Origin: Pseudomonas sp. HMWF032
Lineage (GTDB): Bacteria; Pseudomonadota; Gammaproteobacteria; Pseudomonadales; Pseudomonadaceae
Direction: 5' to 3'
Length of the DNA: 64,000 nt
Assembly: GCF_003060885.1 (NCBI RefSeq)
Contig: NZ_QAIG01000005.1
Location: forward strand, 953,093 to 1,017,092
Shown here: piece by piece, positions 52,984 to 63,080 of the stretch
Layout of the letters: the number at the start of each line of letters is the position of its first letter
How positions within the stretch are numbered: position 1 is the stretch's first letter
Notes under the pieces: generated by a model
Told to the model about the DNA's origin: nothing
The model's input: only the letters and a program-made list of their open reading frames with translations
The model's database searches: none
Position numbers and translations under genes: made by a program

Positions 52984-54569
52984 GCCTGCGCCCCTTGTTC
53001 GAATAGGCGTCGCCAGGCATTGCACAGGCCCTGTTTGAGTGCCGCGGGCGGTAGTCGATGGCCGTAGGCGAGGTTCTGCCAGTGGCGGGTCAGGGCCTGG
53101 CTGAAGTGGCTGAGGTCTTTTTGTTGCAGCGCCTGCACCATTTGCAGCACTTCGGCTTCGGTGTGCGAGCTTTTCAGCGGCAGGCGCTGTTCGTGCAACA
53201 TGCGGCTGAGCAGGGCGCGGTAAAGCAGGCCGAGTGCGGCGCGTGGCTGTTCATCCCAGAGTCGTTCCACTTCACCGGGGATATCCGCGGGCAGGCTTTG
53301 TGGCGCCACTTCCAGGCCAAACAGCTGCTCAGGTGACTGATAGGTGCGGGCTTGCGGCAAACGCAGGCGACCGGCAAAGGCGCTCAGCCAGTCGCGGTAG
53401 CGCCACAGCAACCAGGCGATCAGGCTGAACAGTGCCGCCCACAGCAGCACCTCGAAGAACAGCGCCACAGCATCGACGCTTTTCCAGAATTCGGTAAGTT
53501 TGAAGAACTTTTCCAGCAGTTCGATCAGGGCCTTGGCGTCTTCTTCGCTCGGCTCCTTGGGCTCTTCGCCGAGGCGCCAACGGGTGACGGTTTCACGGTG
53601 CTCGAAGGGCGGCTGATCGAGCAGCTGGCCGATGCTTTTTTGGGCTTCGGCGCTGGTCAGCGGTTGCTTGAGCAGGCGGTCGGCTTCTGGCCCCATGGGG
53701 TCTTCAACCGGCAGCGGGCAGCTGCTTGCGGTTGCGGTTGCGGTATCGGAGGCCATGGCGCTGTTTGGCAGCTGCATCAGCAGCAGGCCGCAGCCTAGCA
53801 GCAGGGCATAAGCCATGCCCGTCAGGCGCTGGCGCAGCTGGCGGAAGACCAGTTCGATGTCCCAGGCTTCCAGAGCGGTACGGCGATTCAGGTAGAGGGT
53901 GAAGCCGCAGGCGACGTAGATCGGTTCCCAGAGGATCAGCAGCAGAACGTAGGTCAGGTTGGACAGATGCTCGAGCCACAGCCACTCGCCTGAGGCCGCA
54001 TTGATCAGGCTGTCCCAGGTCCAGTCCAGCTCCATCTGCGCCGGCAGCAGCATGTAGACGAAGCTGATGATGCCAAACCACAGCGCCATTTCCAGGTGCA
54101 TGCCGACGATGGTGAGCCAGCTGGCACCACCGGCATCACGCTGGCCGAGGACGATCAGACGCTGGCTGCGCGGCTTTCCGGACAGGCCTTCCAGCTGCAT
54201 CACCGGCAGGTCGAAGCTGCGTGTGGGGCTTAGCCGACGCCAGGTCAGGCTGGCCAGCAGTTGCGGTTTGAGCAGGCCGGGCAAGGCTTTTAGCGCCTGC
54301 TTGAGGCTCGGCGTAGCGCCGAACAGGGCATGCGAGAGGATATACAGTGGAAGGCGTTCGTAAGCCGGTTTCAGCCACCAGAAAATCAGTACGGCGATGC
54401 TGGGGTAATCCCACAGCAGCAGGCACAGCAGGGCGAAAATCGGCACGGTGACCAAGGCCCAACTGAGCATCAACAGGCCGGCATGCTGTTTGGCCAGCAA
54501 CACGCCGAGGTCGACGGCTTCCCAGGCGCTACGGGGGCGGATGGCGACGCTGGCATCAGTCAGGCGCAT
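52980..54569 (-). CDS. DUF4129-domain membrane protein
   Basis: The 529-residue protein has several membrane helices in its first 260 residues and a last one near 375-400, then a soluble C-terminal DUF4129 domain with AALGLLYRALLSRML and HTEAEVLQMVQA. The start at 54569 gives a 14-bp overlap with the SpoIIM-like gene; a longer frame upstream is unlikely. It is a membrane partner in the moxR cluster. Confidence 0.78.
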   Translation of the reverse strand: MRLTDASVAIRPRSAWEAVDLGVLLAKQHAGLLMLSWALVTVPIFALLCLLLWDYPSIAVLIFWWLKPAYERLPLYILSHALFGATPSLKQALKALPGLLKPQLLASLTWRRLSPTRSFDLPVMQLEGLSGKPRSQRLIVLGQRDAGGASWLTIVGMHLEMALWFGIISFVYMLLPAQMELDWTWDSLINAASGEWLWLEHLSNLTYVLLLILWEPIYVACGFTLYLNRRTALEAWDIELVFRQLRQRLTGMAYALLLGCGLLLMQLPNSAMASDTATATASSCPLPVEDPMGPEADRLLKQPLTSAEAQKSIGQLLDQPPFEHRETVTRWRLGEEPKEPSEEDAKALIELLEKFFKLTEFWKSVDAVALFFEVLLWAALFSLIAWLLWRYRDWLSAFAGRLRLPQARTYQSPEQLFGLEVAPQSLPADIPGEVERLWDEQPRAALGLLYRALLSRMLHEQRLPLKSSHTEAEVLQMVQALQQKDLSHFSQALTRHWQNLAYGHRLPPAALKQGLCNAWRRLFEQGAQA

Positions 54570-55536
54570 GTGCACCTCGGCCAGCCAGGAGGAGATAAGC
54601 CAGCACCAGCAGCCAAAGACCAGCGCCGACTGCATATTTGATCGCGGGGCTGGCCAGGTCCATGGATGACCAGTAGGCCTCGATAAACGCCGCCAGCAGC
54701 AGAAATACGATCACCCCACCGACCAGCCGTACGCTGCTGCCGGCCGCGACCCGCAGCGCCTCGCCGCGTGGCAGGCGGCCGGGAACCAGCAGCGCCCAGC
54801 CGAGCTTCAGGCCGGCCGCGCCGGCCAGGGCAATGGCCGTGAGTTCGAAAGAACCGTGGCCGATGACGAACGACCAGAAGGTTTCACCGTAGCCGATCTG
54901 CGTTAGATGGCCGGCCACAGCGCCAATCATCAGGCCGTTGAACAGCAGGAAGAACAGGCTGCCCAGGCCAAACAGCAAGCCGCTGGCAAAGGTCTGAAAG
55001 GCGATGCCGATGTTGTTCATGATGTAGTAGCCGAACATCATCCAGTCATCACCGGAGTCGCGTTCGCTGAAGCGGCCGATGCGCCTGGCGTCGGGGTCAT
55101 ACATCTTTTCCATCTCGCCGACCTGGTCAGGCGCCATCACCCCGTAGACCAGGTCAGGGAAGTGATACACCAGCGTGCCCATCAACAGCAGGCTGCCGAA
55201 GAACAGCAGGCTGGCGGCCACGACAAAACGCCACTCGGCACGCACCAGGCGTGGAAATCCAGCCAGGATAAACCCGAGCAGTTGTGCCCCCAGTGGGCTG
55301 CGATGGCGATAGAACTGCTGATGGCCACGCATGGCCAGCAGCTGCAGTTTCTCGATCAGGTGGCTGCTATAGCCCCGGCTCTGGGCCAGGGCCAGGTGCT
55401 GGCACAGGCTGCGGTAGTTGGCGGCAAAGGCCTTGCATTGCTGGCTATCGGCCTTGCCGCGCTCAAGGGCTTCGAGCTGCGCATTGAAGGCGTGCCACTC
55501 GGCTTGGTGCTGGTGTTCAAACAGGCTCTGTTTCAT
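54556..55536 (-). CDS. SpoIIM/DUF95-like membrane protein
   Basis: A 326-residue protein with about six membrane helices and a soluble N-terminal region (to residue 90). It belongs to the stage II sporulation M/DUF95 family, shown by GYYIMNNIGIAFQTFASGLL and HGSFELTAIALAGAAGLKLG. Its role in non-sporulating bacteria is unknown. It overlaps the RDD gene (ATGA) upstream and the DUF4129 gene downstream. Confidence 0.82.
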   Translation of the reverse strand: MKQSLFEHQHQAEWHAFNAQLEALERGKADSQQCKAFAANYRSLCQHLALAQSRGYSSHLIEKLQLLAMRGHQQFYRHRSPLGAQLLGFILAGFPRLVRAEWRFVVAASLLFFGSLLLMGTLVYHFPDLVYGVMAPDQVGEMEKMYDPDARRIGRFSERDSGDDWMMFGYYIMNNIGIAFQTFASGLLFGLGSLFFLLFNGLMIGAVAGHLTQIGYGETFWSFVIGHGSFELTAIALAGAAGLKLGWALLVPGRLPRGEALRVAAGSSVRLVGGVIVFLLLAAFIEAYWSSMDLASPAIKYAVGAGLWLLVLAYLLLAGRGAHAPD

Positions 55537-56255
55537 GTCTGCCCCAACAAGCCACGGGCAATCCCGTGGATCTGCTGTTCGGCCTGCTCAGCAGGTACCT
55601 GCAAGGGCTCGGCAAGAATGCTTGCCAGCTCCTGACGCCGTGCACTGGATAGACTCTGCGCTCGCTCGGCAAAGCTGAGCAGGGCGCGTTGCTCACTCAG
55701 GCTCATGCTAAACGGTGCACGAATAGGCTCGGCTTGCGGCAGCTCGGGTGCTGTCGGGGCGTTATCGCGGTACACCACCAAGGTGCCGGCGGCGATATCG
55801 CCGAGGCGTTTGAACGCTGGGTGATTCAGGCAGCTGAGAATGCCCAGGGTGTAGCCAAACGGCAGGATGTCGACGAAACGCAGCAGGTTGCGCGTGAGCG
55901 AGGCGGCCCAGCCAATCGGCGTGCCGTCATCATGAATCACCCGCAAGCCCATCATCTGTTTGCCGGGCGAGCGGCCCTGGTTGAGCACTTCAAACAGCAC
56001 CATGTACCACCAGGTCACCAAAAACAGCAGGATGGTGCCCAGGCCCATACCGAATTGGCCGAGCAACGCCAGCACGGCAAACAATGCGCCGAGCAGCGCA
56101 CCGCGAATCAGCAGGTCGATGCTGAAAGCCAGCGCGCGCGGCACTACACCGGCTGGACGCAGGATCAGGTCGATGCCTTCCGGCGTTTCCACCTTATAGC
56201 GGGTATCCAGCAGCGGGCGGGCGGCGACTGAAACAGAGGTTGGCGTGGGCGACAT
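55533..56255 (-). CDS. RDD-family membrane protein, first gene of the moxR cluster
   Basis: The 240-residue protein has an RDD domain: RALAFSIDLLIRGALLGAL with the family Arg-Asp pair, a second helix, and GRSPGKQMMGLRVIHDDGTP. The C-terminal tail (about 185-240) is soluble. It starts the run of six overlapping genes RDD, SpoIIM-like, DUF4129, DUF4350, moxR, DUF58 on the minus strand. Confidence 0.85.
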   Translation of the reverse strand: MSPTPTSVSVAARPLLDTRYKVETPEGIDLILRPAGVVPRALAFSIDLLIRGALLGALFAVLALLGQFGMGLGTILLFLVTWWYMVLFEVLNQGRSPGKQMMGLRVIHDDGTPIGWAASLTRNLLRFVDILPFGYTLGILSCLNHPAFKRLGDIAAGTLVVYRDNAPTAPELPQAEPIRAPFSMSLSEQRALLSFAERAQSLSSARRQELASILAEPLQVPAEQAEQQIHGIARGLLGQT

Positions 56256-56347
56256 CGGCAGACTGCGTCGAGGAAAGCCCGATGCTAGCCAGCAGCAGGC
56301 GGGGAAGCAACCGGCTCAAACGTTTGAGCCGGTGCAAAGAGAGTTAT

Positions 56348-57109
56348 TTATTGCGGTGCCGGCAGTACCCCGAAGATGGTGCGGTAGAGCACACCGATGG
56401 CGATGGTGAACAGCGGGATGGTCCAGACCAGGCCGATACCCAGCGGGATGGCACTGATACCGGTGATCAGACCGAGCAACAGGAACAGGCCGAAGACCTT
56501 GAACCAGTGCTGGGTAATTGCCTTGCGTGAGACTTCCAGGGCTTGCCAGGGGCTCAGACCGCGCTCGACCACCAGAGGAATGGCCAGCATATAGGCGATG
56601 GCCAGATACAGACCGGGAATGATCAGCAGAATCATGCCGAGGTAGATCAGCAGCATGCTGATAATGGCGGTGATTACCAGCGGTATGGTGCGGCCGAAGT
56701 GACTGAAAATATCGTTGAAGCTGATCGGTTGGTCGGCAGCGCGACGGATGCCAATCATGTTTATCCCGGCCATGAAGGGGTAGGCCAGTGCTGAGGCGAA
56801 GATCCCGACGACCATTTCGACCACGACGGCCAGCATCGGACTGTCACTGACCAGGCCCAGGATGCCGAAGAAGCCGCCAATCAGAAATGACGCCGCTAGA
56901 AGTACAACGTAAAAAACCAGGAAACCACCGATGATGATGCCTTTGGTGCCTTTTACCCGTTGCCAGGCTTCGCTGAGCAAGTCGCTGATGGTGAAGTCAT
57001 AGCCACGGCTCAGGGCTTCTTCGATGCTCGGCACCTGGCTGTCGCGTGGCGCTTCCTGCAGTGCGCTGGCAGGAGCAGCGTAGGGATTGCTGGGGTTGAT
57101 CTCACTCAT
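56348..57109 (-). CDS. Multi-pass membrane protein, unknown function
   Basis: The 253-residue protein begins with a soluble NPYAAPASALQE stretch and has about five to six membrane helices; ERGLSPWQALEVSRKAITQHW and LYLAIAYMLAIPLV resemble conserved proteins of the glycerophosphoryl-diester/DUF975-like membrane families. No function is assigned. AAGGACGCCCC precedes the start at 57109. It is separated from the RDD gene by 92 bp and may be a separate unit. Confidence 0.7.
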   Translation of the reverse strand: MSEINPSNPYAAPASALQEAPRDSQVPSIEEALSRGYDFTISDLLSEAWQRVKGTKGIIIGGFLVFYVVLLAASFLIGGFFGILGLVSDSPMLAVVVEMVVGIFASALAYPFMAGINMIGIRRAADQPISFNDIFSHFGRTIPLVITAIISMLLIYLGMILLIIPGLYLAIAYMLAIPLVVERGLSPWQALEVSRKAITQHWFKVFGLFLLLGLITGISAIPLGIGLVWTIPLFTIAIGVLYRTIFGVLPAPQ

Positions 57110-57274
57110 GGGGCGTCCTTGTGCAGAGTGGTTAATTGAGTTTCCCACTTTAGTCGTCGCCAGGGCGCCCTACAAGGCGCAGACCCCAAGCGGGGCGTGC
57201 GCTGGTGCAAGGTTCTGTGCTTGTCTGCGTGATGGCGGTGGGGTGCTAGACTGCTCGCGCCTCAGCATCAGGAC

Positions 57275-58711
57275 ATGACAGTGACTTCCAGCCTCTTTTG
57301 GTACGACTACGAAACCACCGGTATTGACCCGCGGCGCGACCGGCCGCTGCAGGTAGCGGGGATTCGTACCGATGAAGACCTCAATGAAATTGCCGAGCCG
57401 CTGAACATCTACTGCCAGCCCAGCGACGACATCCTGCCGCATCCGGCAGCCTGCCTGGTGACCGGGATTACCCCGAGCAAGCTGGCGCTGCATGGCCTGG
57501 ATGAAGCCGAATTTATGGGCCGTGTGCATGTCGAGCTTTCGCAGCCTGGTACCTGCGGGGTGGGCTACAACAGCTTGCGTTTTGATGATGAAGTGACCCG
57601 CTACAGCCTGTACCGCAATTTCTTCGACCCCTATGCCCGTGAGTGGCAGGGGGGTAATAGCCGTTGGGACCTGATCGATCTGGTGCGAACAGCTTATGCA
57701 TTGCGCCCTGAAGGCATCACCTGGCCAGAAGAAGAGGGCCGGGTGACGCTCAAACTGGAGCGCCTGACCACTGCCAACGGCATCGAGCACGGTCAGGCCC
57801 ACGACGCGTTATCCGACGTACGTGCGACCATTGCCCTGGCGCGCCTGCTGCGCAGCAAACAGCGTAAACTCTATGACTACCTGTATCAGCTGCGCAGTAA
57901 GCAGCGCGTGCAGGATCAAATACGCCTGCTGCAGCCATTGGTGCATATCTCCGGGCGCTATGCTGGAGCGCGGCATTTCCTGGCGGTGGTCTTGCCGTTG
58001 GCTTGGCATCCGCGTAACCGCAATGCGTTGATTGTCTGCGATCTGCAGGCCGACTGCGCGCCGCTGCTCAATGAGTCCGCCGAAACATTGCGTACGCGTC
58101 TTTATACGCGCCGCGAGCAGCTGGCTGAGGGTGAGTTACCCGTGCCGCTGAAGTTGCTGCATATCAATCGTTGCCCGGTTGTGGCTCCCATGAATGTACT
58201 GCGTGCGCAGGATATCCAGCGCTTGCAACTGGATCTTTCGGCATGTCAGGCACAGGCCAAGCAATTACAGACTAATGCAGCTGTTTGGCGGGACAAACTG
58301 GTGCAGGTATATGGCGAAGAACAATTCACGCCGAACGAAGATCCGGAACAGCAGTTGTACGATGGGTTTATTGGCGACCGCGATCGGCGTTTGTGCGAAC
58401 AGGTGCGGCGTGTGGATCCACAGCGTCTGGCTGATGCCGCTTGGCCATTTGATGATGGACGTTTGCCTGAGTTGCTGTTTCGTTACCGTGCGCGTAACTT
58501 TTCCACGACCTTGAGTGCGGATGAGCAGCAACGTTGGCGAACATTTTGCCAACAGCGCCTGAGTCGTCCGCAATATGGCGCACCGAATACGCTTGAACAA
58601 TTTGAGCAGGCGCTGGCTGAGGTATTGGCCGGAGTCGATGCTGCGCAGCATGCAGTTTTGCAAGAGTGGCGTGAATATGCTGAGCGCCTGCGTCAGCAAT
58701 ATGCCCTCTGA
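57275..58711 (+). CDS. sbcB: Exonuclease I, single-strand DNA 3'-5' exonuclease
   Basis: The 478-residue enzyme starts FWYDYETTGIDPRRDRPLQ, giving the DEDDh exonuclease motif I, has motif II in GYNSLRFDDEVTRYSLYRN and motif III in HGQAHDALSDVRATIALAR. The Exo I C-terminal domain (FSTTLSADEQQRW) is present. It degrades single-stranded DNA during repair and recombination. From memory, its place beside mvaT and purU is conserved in P. aeruginosa. Confidence 0.95.
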   Translation: MTVTSSLFWYDYETTGIDPRRDRPLQVAGIRTDEDLNEIAEPLNIYCQPSDDILPHPAACLVTGITPSKLALHGLDEAEFMGRVHVELSQPGTCGVGYNSLRFDDEVTRYSLYRNFFDPYAREWQGGNSRWDLIDLVRTAYALRPEGITWPEEEGRVTLKLERLTTANGIEHGQAHDALSDVRATIALARLLRSKQRKLYDYLYQLRSKQRVQDQIRLLQPLVHISGRYAGARHFLAVVLPLAWHPRNRNALIVCDLQADCAPLLNESAETLRTRLYTRREQLAEGELPVPLKLLHINRCPVVAPMNVLRAQDIQRLQLDLSACQAQAKQLQTNAAVWRDKLVQVYGEEQFTPNEDPEQQLYDGFIGDRDRRLCEQVRRVDPQRLADAAWPFDDGRLPELLFRYRARNFSTTLSADEQQRWRTFCQQRLSRPQYGAPNTLEQFEQALAEVLAGVDAAQHAVLQEWREYAERLRQQYAL

Positions 58712-58815
58712 TATGTACGGGTAATAGTCTGCTATTGCAGTGAAGTGCACCTGGAAAAATGACGGCGGCCATCTAGCGGCGCGCGTGGAGTGGCTGCCAT
58801 GGATGACCGCCCATT

Positions 58816-58842
58816 AAAAACGCCAGCAGGGCTGGCGTTTTT
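58816..58842. terminator. Bidirectional terminator between sbcB and mvaT
   Basis: AAAAACGCCAGC (58816-58827) and GCTGGCGTTTTT (58831-58842) form a perfect 12-bp stem with a three-base loop. Confidence 0.88.
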
Positions 58843-58869
58843 AGGTGCAGCAGGGTCAGCGTGTGCAGC

Positions 58870-59244
58870 TTAGCCCAGCAGGGTTGCCCAGCCTTCAACG
58901 ACATCACCGCCCCACTTGGCTTTCCACTCTTTCAGCGTTTTGTGGTTGCCGCCTTTGGTTTCGATAACTTCACCGGTGTTCGGGTTTTTGTACTGTTTAA
59001 CTTTGCGGGCGCGTTTGGTGCCAGTTGTTTTGGCGGCGCGGGTGATTTTGCTGCCTTTGGCTTCTGGGTCAAGCATGGCAATGATGTCACGCAGCGACTT
59101 CTGGTATTCGCCCATCAGTGCGCGCAGTTTGCCTTCGAATTCCAATTCTTTTTTCAGCTTGTCGTCTTGCGACAGATTTTTCAGGCGGTCTTGCAGTTCT
59201 TTGATGGCTTCTTCTGTGGCGCGGTATTCGTTGATCAACGACAT
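58870..59244 (-). CDS. mvaT: MvaT-family H-NS-like nucleoid protein
   Basis: The 124-residue protein has an N-terminal coiled coil (EYRATEEAIKELQDRLKNLS) and a C-terminal AT-hook-like binding domain with TGEVIETKGGNHKTLKEWK. MvaT proteins silence AT-rich foreign DNA in Pseudomonas and are a good genus marker. It may well silence the AT-rich ends of the element at 3.3-34.8 kb; that is inference. It lies convergent to sbcB. Confidence 0.96.
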   Translation of the reverse strand: MSLINEYRATEEAIKELQDRLKNLSQDDKLKKELEFEGKLRALMGEYQKSLRDIIAMLDPEAKGSKITRAAKTTGTKRARKVKQYKNPNTGEVIETKGGNHKTLKEWKAKWGGDVVEGWATLLG

Positions 59245-59548
59245 GTTGGGGTACCTTTATTCGGGGTTGGCGATTAAGTGATAACAATAGTAGTCAGGCA
59301 CTTTTCACAAGTAAACCGCTTTGTCGGTATTTTTCATGAATTGTATTGTTAAGTTGTGCGTACACGCGTGGACTAATTCTAGATTGCTGATTATTTGCGG
59401 TCATTCGGATTAGTTCCGCGCTGGCGCTTAGTTGCAGTTCTTTACATATGCTGAGCCGTGAGTGGCGCTAGCACGGCCCTGGCGGGTACTGCAGTTTTTC
59501 TGCGCAGTGACTAGAATGTGCGACTTTATTTGCGTGCTGGAGCCGCTG
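59245..59548. other. Divergent regulatory region between mvaT and purU
   Basis: These 304 bp hold no gene. They are AT-rich from about 59275 to 59400, as expected for the mvaT promoter, which often binds its own product. No confident -10/-35 pair was assigned. Confidence 0.5.
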
Positions 59549-60400
59549 ATGCGTACTTTTCGATTGGTCATTGCCTGTCCGGATCGGGTTGGGATTGTGG
59601 CTAAGGTCAGTAATTTTCTGGCCACTTATAACGGCTGGATTACTGAAGCGAGCCACCATTCGGATAATCAGAGTGGCTGGTTCTTTATGCGCCACGAGAT
59701 TCGCGCCGATTCTTTGCCTTTTGATCTGGATGGGTTTCGCCAGGCCTTTGCGCCGATTGCTCGCGAGTTCTCCATGGAGTGGCGTGTGACCGACTCCGCG
59801 CAGAAGAAACGCGTGGTGCTGATGGCCAGTCGCGAGTCACACTGCCTGGCCGATCTGCTGCACCGCTGGCACAGCGATGAGCTCGATTGCGATATCCCCT
59901 GCGTGATCTCCAACCATGATGATTTACGGAGCATGGTCGAATGGCACGACATCCCGTATTTCCATGTACCAGTCAATCCGCAGGACAAGCAGCCAGCGTT
60001 TGATGAAGTTGAGCGTCTGATCAACGTGCACAATGCCGATGTGATCGTTCTCGCTCGTTACATGCAGATACTTCCGGCGCAGTTGTGCGCGGAGTTCTCC
60101 CAGCGTGTGATCAACATCCATCACAGCTTTTTACCCTCTTTCGTCGGGGCCAAGCCCTATCACCAAGCCTCGCTACGTGGGGTCAAACTGATTGGTGCGA
60201 CCTCGCACTACGTTACTGAAGAACTGGACGCCGGACCGATCATCGAGCAAGACGTGGTACGCGTCAGCCACCGTGACAGCATCGAAGAGATGGTGCGCCT
60301 GGGTAAGGATGTGGAGAAGATGGTGCTGTCCCGTGGTCTACGCTATCACTTGGAGGATCGAGTGCTGGTGCACGACAACAAGACAGTGGTGTTCGACTGA
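59549..60400 (+). CDS. purU: Formyltetrahydrofolate deformylase
   Basis: The 283-residue protein has an N-terminal ACT domain (RLVIACPDRVGIVAKVSNFL) and a formyltransferase-type catalytic domain with VISNHDDLRSMVEWHDIPY, INIHHSFLPSFVGAKPYHQA and the catalytic Asp in TEELDAGPIIEQDV. It releases formate from 10-formyltetrahydrofolate. The start at 59549 follows CTGGAG. From memory, it is next to mvaT in P. aeruginosa. Confidence 0.95.
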   Translation: MRTFRLVIACPDRVGIVAKVSNFLATYNGWITEASHHSDNQSGWFFMRHEIRADSLPFDLDGFRQAFAPIAREFSMEWRVTDSAQKKRVVLMASRESHCLADLLHRWHSDELDCDIPCVISNHDDLRSMVEWHDIPYFHVPVNPQDKQPAFDEVERLINVHNADVIVLARYMQILPAQLCAEFSQRVINIHHSFLPSFVGAKPYHQASLRGVKLIGATSHYVTEELDAGPIIEQDVVRVSHRDSIEEMVRLGKDVEKMVLSRGLRYHLEDRVLVHDNKTVVFD

Positions 60401-60440
60401 GTGCTCACCGCGGTTCAGGGCACGCCAAGAGGATGTGCTG

Positions 60441-60844
60441 ATGCTCAAGTCAATCAAGGTGCGTGACTACATGACCCGTAATCTGATGACTTTTCGTCCG
60501 CCATCAATCGTTTATCGGAGCGCCGTATTTCCGGTGCTCCGATAGTCGACGGCCAGGGTCATCTGGTGGGGCTGTTGTCGGAAGGGGACTGTCTGCGCAG
60601 CATTTTATCCGGCGCTTATTACGAGTCGGCTGGTGGTGATGTCAGTGCGTACATGACCACGGATGTCGAGGTGATTTCGCCCGAGGCCGATATCATCGAG
60701 ATTTCCGAGCGTTTCCTGCGTGGCCGGCGGCGTCTTCCTGTAGTTGAGGGCGGGCGGCTGATCGGTCAGGTTAGCCGGAGCGGTGTATTGCGTGCAGTGA
60801 AGGAATTTGCCCAGCATGACGAGGGGCGTGTGTTGATTAGCTGA
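60441..60844 (+). pseudogene. CBS-pair protein gene broken by a small deletion
   Basis: The gene starts MLKSIKVRDYMTRNLMTFRP and then, at about 60499, jumps to another frame that continues AINRLSERRISGAPIVDGQG to VLIS. About seven residues (the usual DTDLFEA-like piece) are missing and the frame changes, so a deletion that is not a multiple of three is implied. Both CBS motifs are otherwise well kept, so the break is recent or a sequencing error. CBS pairs normally bind adenine nucleotides. Confidence 0.8.
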
Positions 60845-60856
60845 GGCGCGAGAGCC

Positions 60857-61033
60857 ATGAGTGATCCACTCGAAAGAGCTATTGCTGTTGCACCGCCGAT
60901 TCTGGGGGAGGGGTGTACTCAGCGTTACGACCCGCGGGCGCTGAGCGCGGAAGATGGTGCAGAGTTTGTCGATGCTGCCGAGTTGTGGCGCAAGCTGCAG
61001 CAACCATCTGAGGAAACCGATCAACAAGAATAA
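60857..61033 (+). CDS. Small conserved-looking protein, unknown function
   Basis: A 58-residue acidic protein, MSDPLERAIAVAPPILGEGC to QPSEETDQQE, starts 12 bp after the CBS gene; a GAGGCGCGAG ribosome site lies before it. No domain is recognised. The good codon use, spacing and strong terminator directly after the stop make it a real last gene of the purU-CBS transcript. Confidence 0.6.
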   Translation: MSDPLERAIAVAPPILGEGCTQRYDPRALSAEDGAEFVDAAELWRKLQQPSEETDQQE

Positions 61034-61066
61034 CTACGGGGCGCTGGATTGGCGCCCCGTAGTTTT
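61034..61066. terminator. Terminator after the purU-CBS transcript
   Basis: CTACGGGGCGC (61034-61044) and GCGCCCCGTAG (61052-61062) form a perfect 11-bp stem followed by TTTT. It may also serve the convergent chemoreceptor gene. Confidence 0.88.
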
Positions 61067-61076
61067 GCCCGAAGGG

Positions 61077-62954
61077 TCAAATACGGAAGCTGTCGACCAG
61101 ATGCTTGAGCCGCTGGGCCTGTTGTTCCAAGTCACCGCAAGCGCGCAGGGTGGCGTTAAGGTTTTCCACGCCCTCCTGGTTGAGGGTGTTAATTTCAGTA
61201 ATGTCCATGTTCAGCGCTTCGATGACTGAAGTCTGCTCTTCGGTGGCGGTCGCTACAGATTGGTTCATGCCATCGATCTCACCAATCCGCTCCGTGACGC
61301 TACTCAAGCGCGAACCGGCCTGATTGGCGATTTCGACGCTTTCTTCGCTGTAGCGCTGGCTCTCGGTCATGGTGATGACCGACTCGCGTGAGCCTACTTG
61401 CAGCTCTTCGATCATCTTCTCGATTTCCTGTGCTGATTCTTGGGTGCGGTGCGCGAGGTTGCGTACCTCGTCGGCGACCACCGCGAAGCCCCTGCCTGCC
61501 TCGCCGGCGCGGGCAGCCTCAATGGCCGCGTTGAGGGCCAGCAGGTTGGTTTGTTGGGAGATACTCTTGATCACTTCGAGAATCTGCCCGATGTTTACTG
61601 TCTTGCTGTTGAGTGTTTCGATATTGCCGCAGGAGGCGCTGATCTTGCCGGACAGCTCGTTCATTGCCTGAATGGTTTTTTCCACTACCTGGCGGCCGTC
61701 CTCGGCAAGCTGGCGGGCGTCAGATGCCTGATTGGAGGCATCAGCGGCATTACGCGCAATTTCCTGAGCCGCTGCGCCCAGCTCATTGATGGCGGCTGCA
61801 ACGCTGTTGGTCCGGCTGGCCTGTTCATCTGAGTTGATCATCGATGAGTTGGAGGCTCCTACCACCAGTTTGGCCACTTCGTTGACCTGGCTGGTTGCTG
61901 AGGACACCTCGCGAATCGAACTGTGGATACGTTCCACAAACTGGTTGAATGCGCTGGCCAGGCGGCCGAATTCGTCTTGCGATTGAATGCTTAGGCGTTT
62001 GGTCAGATCGCCCTCTCCCTGTGCTATGTCCTCCATGGCTTTACCCATCACATTCAGTGGCTGCATCAGAACGCTGATCAACATGCTGAGCAGCAACATG
62101 ATGAGAACTACCGCAATAAGGGTTGCAATGATGGCGGAGGCCCGAAATTCGCTGAGCATTGCATAGGCCTTGCCCTGATCGATCGACAGCCCCACATGCC
62201 AGTTCACGGACGGCAGTCCTTTTACCGGGGCGAACGTCAGAATTCTGCCTTCGCCGTCGAGTTCAGCCTCATTGACGTCGCCGCTGATGGTCGGCGTGTT
62301 TTGGGGATAGATATCGCTGAGGTTCTTCATTACCAAAGCTTTATCCGGGTGCACCAGAATCTTGCCGTCAGCGCTGATCAGAAAGGCATACCCCATGCCG
62401 GCAAAGTCCAGCGAGTTGATGATTTCGACCAGGGTGTTGAGGCTCAGGTCGCCACCCACCACGCCCGCTGACTTGGCCGGAGTGGCGATGGTGATGATCA
62501 GCTCGCCCGTGGCTGCATCGATATAGGGTTCGGTCAAGGTGCTGCCACCGGCAGCCATAGCGTCTTTGTACCAGGGGCGTTGGCGAGGGTCGTAGTCGGC
62601 CGGCATTTCTTCATTGGGGCGCATGGTGAAACTACCATCGGCGCTGCCCAGGTAGGTAAAGGCAAATGTGGAGGCCAGCACTTTCTGTTCCAGCAGGCTA
62701 ACCAGGCCCTCTTTCGAGGAGTCATTGGCTACCGATTGGGCAACGTTTTCCACTAACAGGATGCGACCGGACAACCAGTTGGCAATGTTGCTTGCCGTCA
62801 CATTGCCCATCTCTTTCAGGTAACTTTCCAGATCCTCTCGGATGGCATTGCGCTGCAGGTAGTCGTTGTAGAGGGTGAACAACGAGAATGCAGCGATGAC
62901 TACCAGTGAGGCTGCCAATAGGATCTTGTGGCTGAATTTCAGGTTGTTGGTCAT
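61077..62954 (-). CDS. Pct-type methyl-accepting chemotaxis protein
   Basis: The 625-residue receptor has an N-terminal helix, a periplasmic dCache domain (about 35-275), a second helix, HAMP and the signalling hairpin with the conserved tip [18 protein letters not shown] followed by [15 protein letters not shown]. The dCache ligand site has the amino-acid-binding pattern [18 protein letters not shown] and GGDLSLN. This and the PctA/B/C-like N-terminus ([20 protein letters not shown]) suggest that it senses amino acids. A HerA-like gene lies divergently, as, from memory, beside the pct genes of P. aeruginosa. Confidence 0.88.
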   Translation of the reverse strand: MTNNLKFSHKILLAASLVVIAAFSLFTLYNDYLQRNAIREDLESYLKEMGNVTASNIANWLSGRILLVENVAQSVANDSSKEGLVSLLEQKVLASTFAFTYLGSADGSFTMRPNEEMPADYDPRQRPWYKDAMAAGGSTLTEPYIDAATGELIITIATPAKSAGVVGGDLSLNTLVEIINSLDFAGMGYAFLISADGKILVHPDKALVMKNLSDIYPQNTPTISGDVNEAELDGEGRILTFAPVKGLPSVNWHVGLSIDQGKAYAMLSEFRASAIIATLIAVVLIMLLLSMLISVLMQPLNVMGKAMEDIAQGEGDLTKRLSIQSQDEFGRLASAFNQFVERIHSSIREVSSATSQVNEVAKLVVGASNSSMINSDEQASRTNSVAAAINELGAAAQEIARNAADASNQASDARQLAEDGRQVVEKTIQAMNELSGKISASCGNIETLNSKTVNIGQILEVIKSISQQTNLLALNAAIEAARAGEAGRGFAVVADEVRNLAHRTQESAQEIEKMIEELQVGSRESVITMTESQRYSEESVEIANQAGSRLSSVTERIGEIDGMNQSVATATEEQTSVIEALNMDITEINTLNQEGVENLNATLRACGDLEQQAQRLKHLVDSFRI

Positions 62955-63080
62955 GGCTTCTTGCGTCCGTTAAGGTCTGGCATCAGTCTTGTGCTGATGC
63001 GGGCAATGCATGGCTGCTGAGAGCGCGTGCTCACTTTGTCGGCTTGATTGAAGTAAAGCTTTAACTTCGGAGATAACAAG

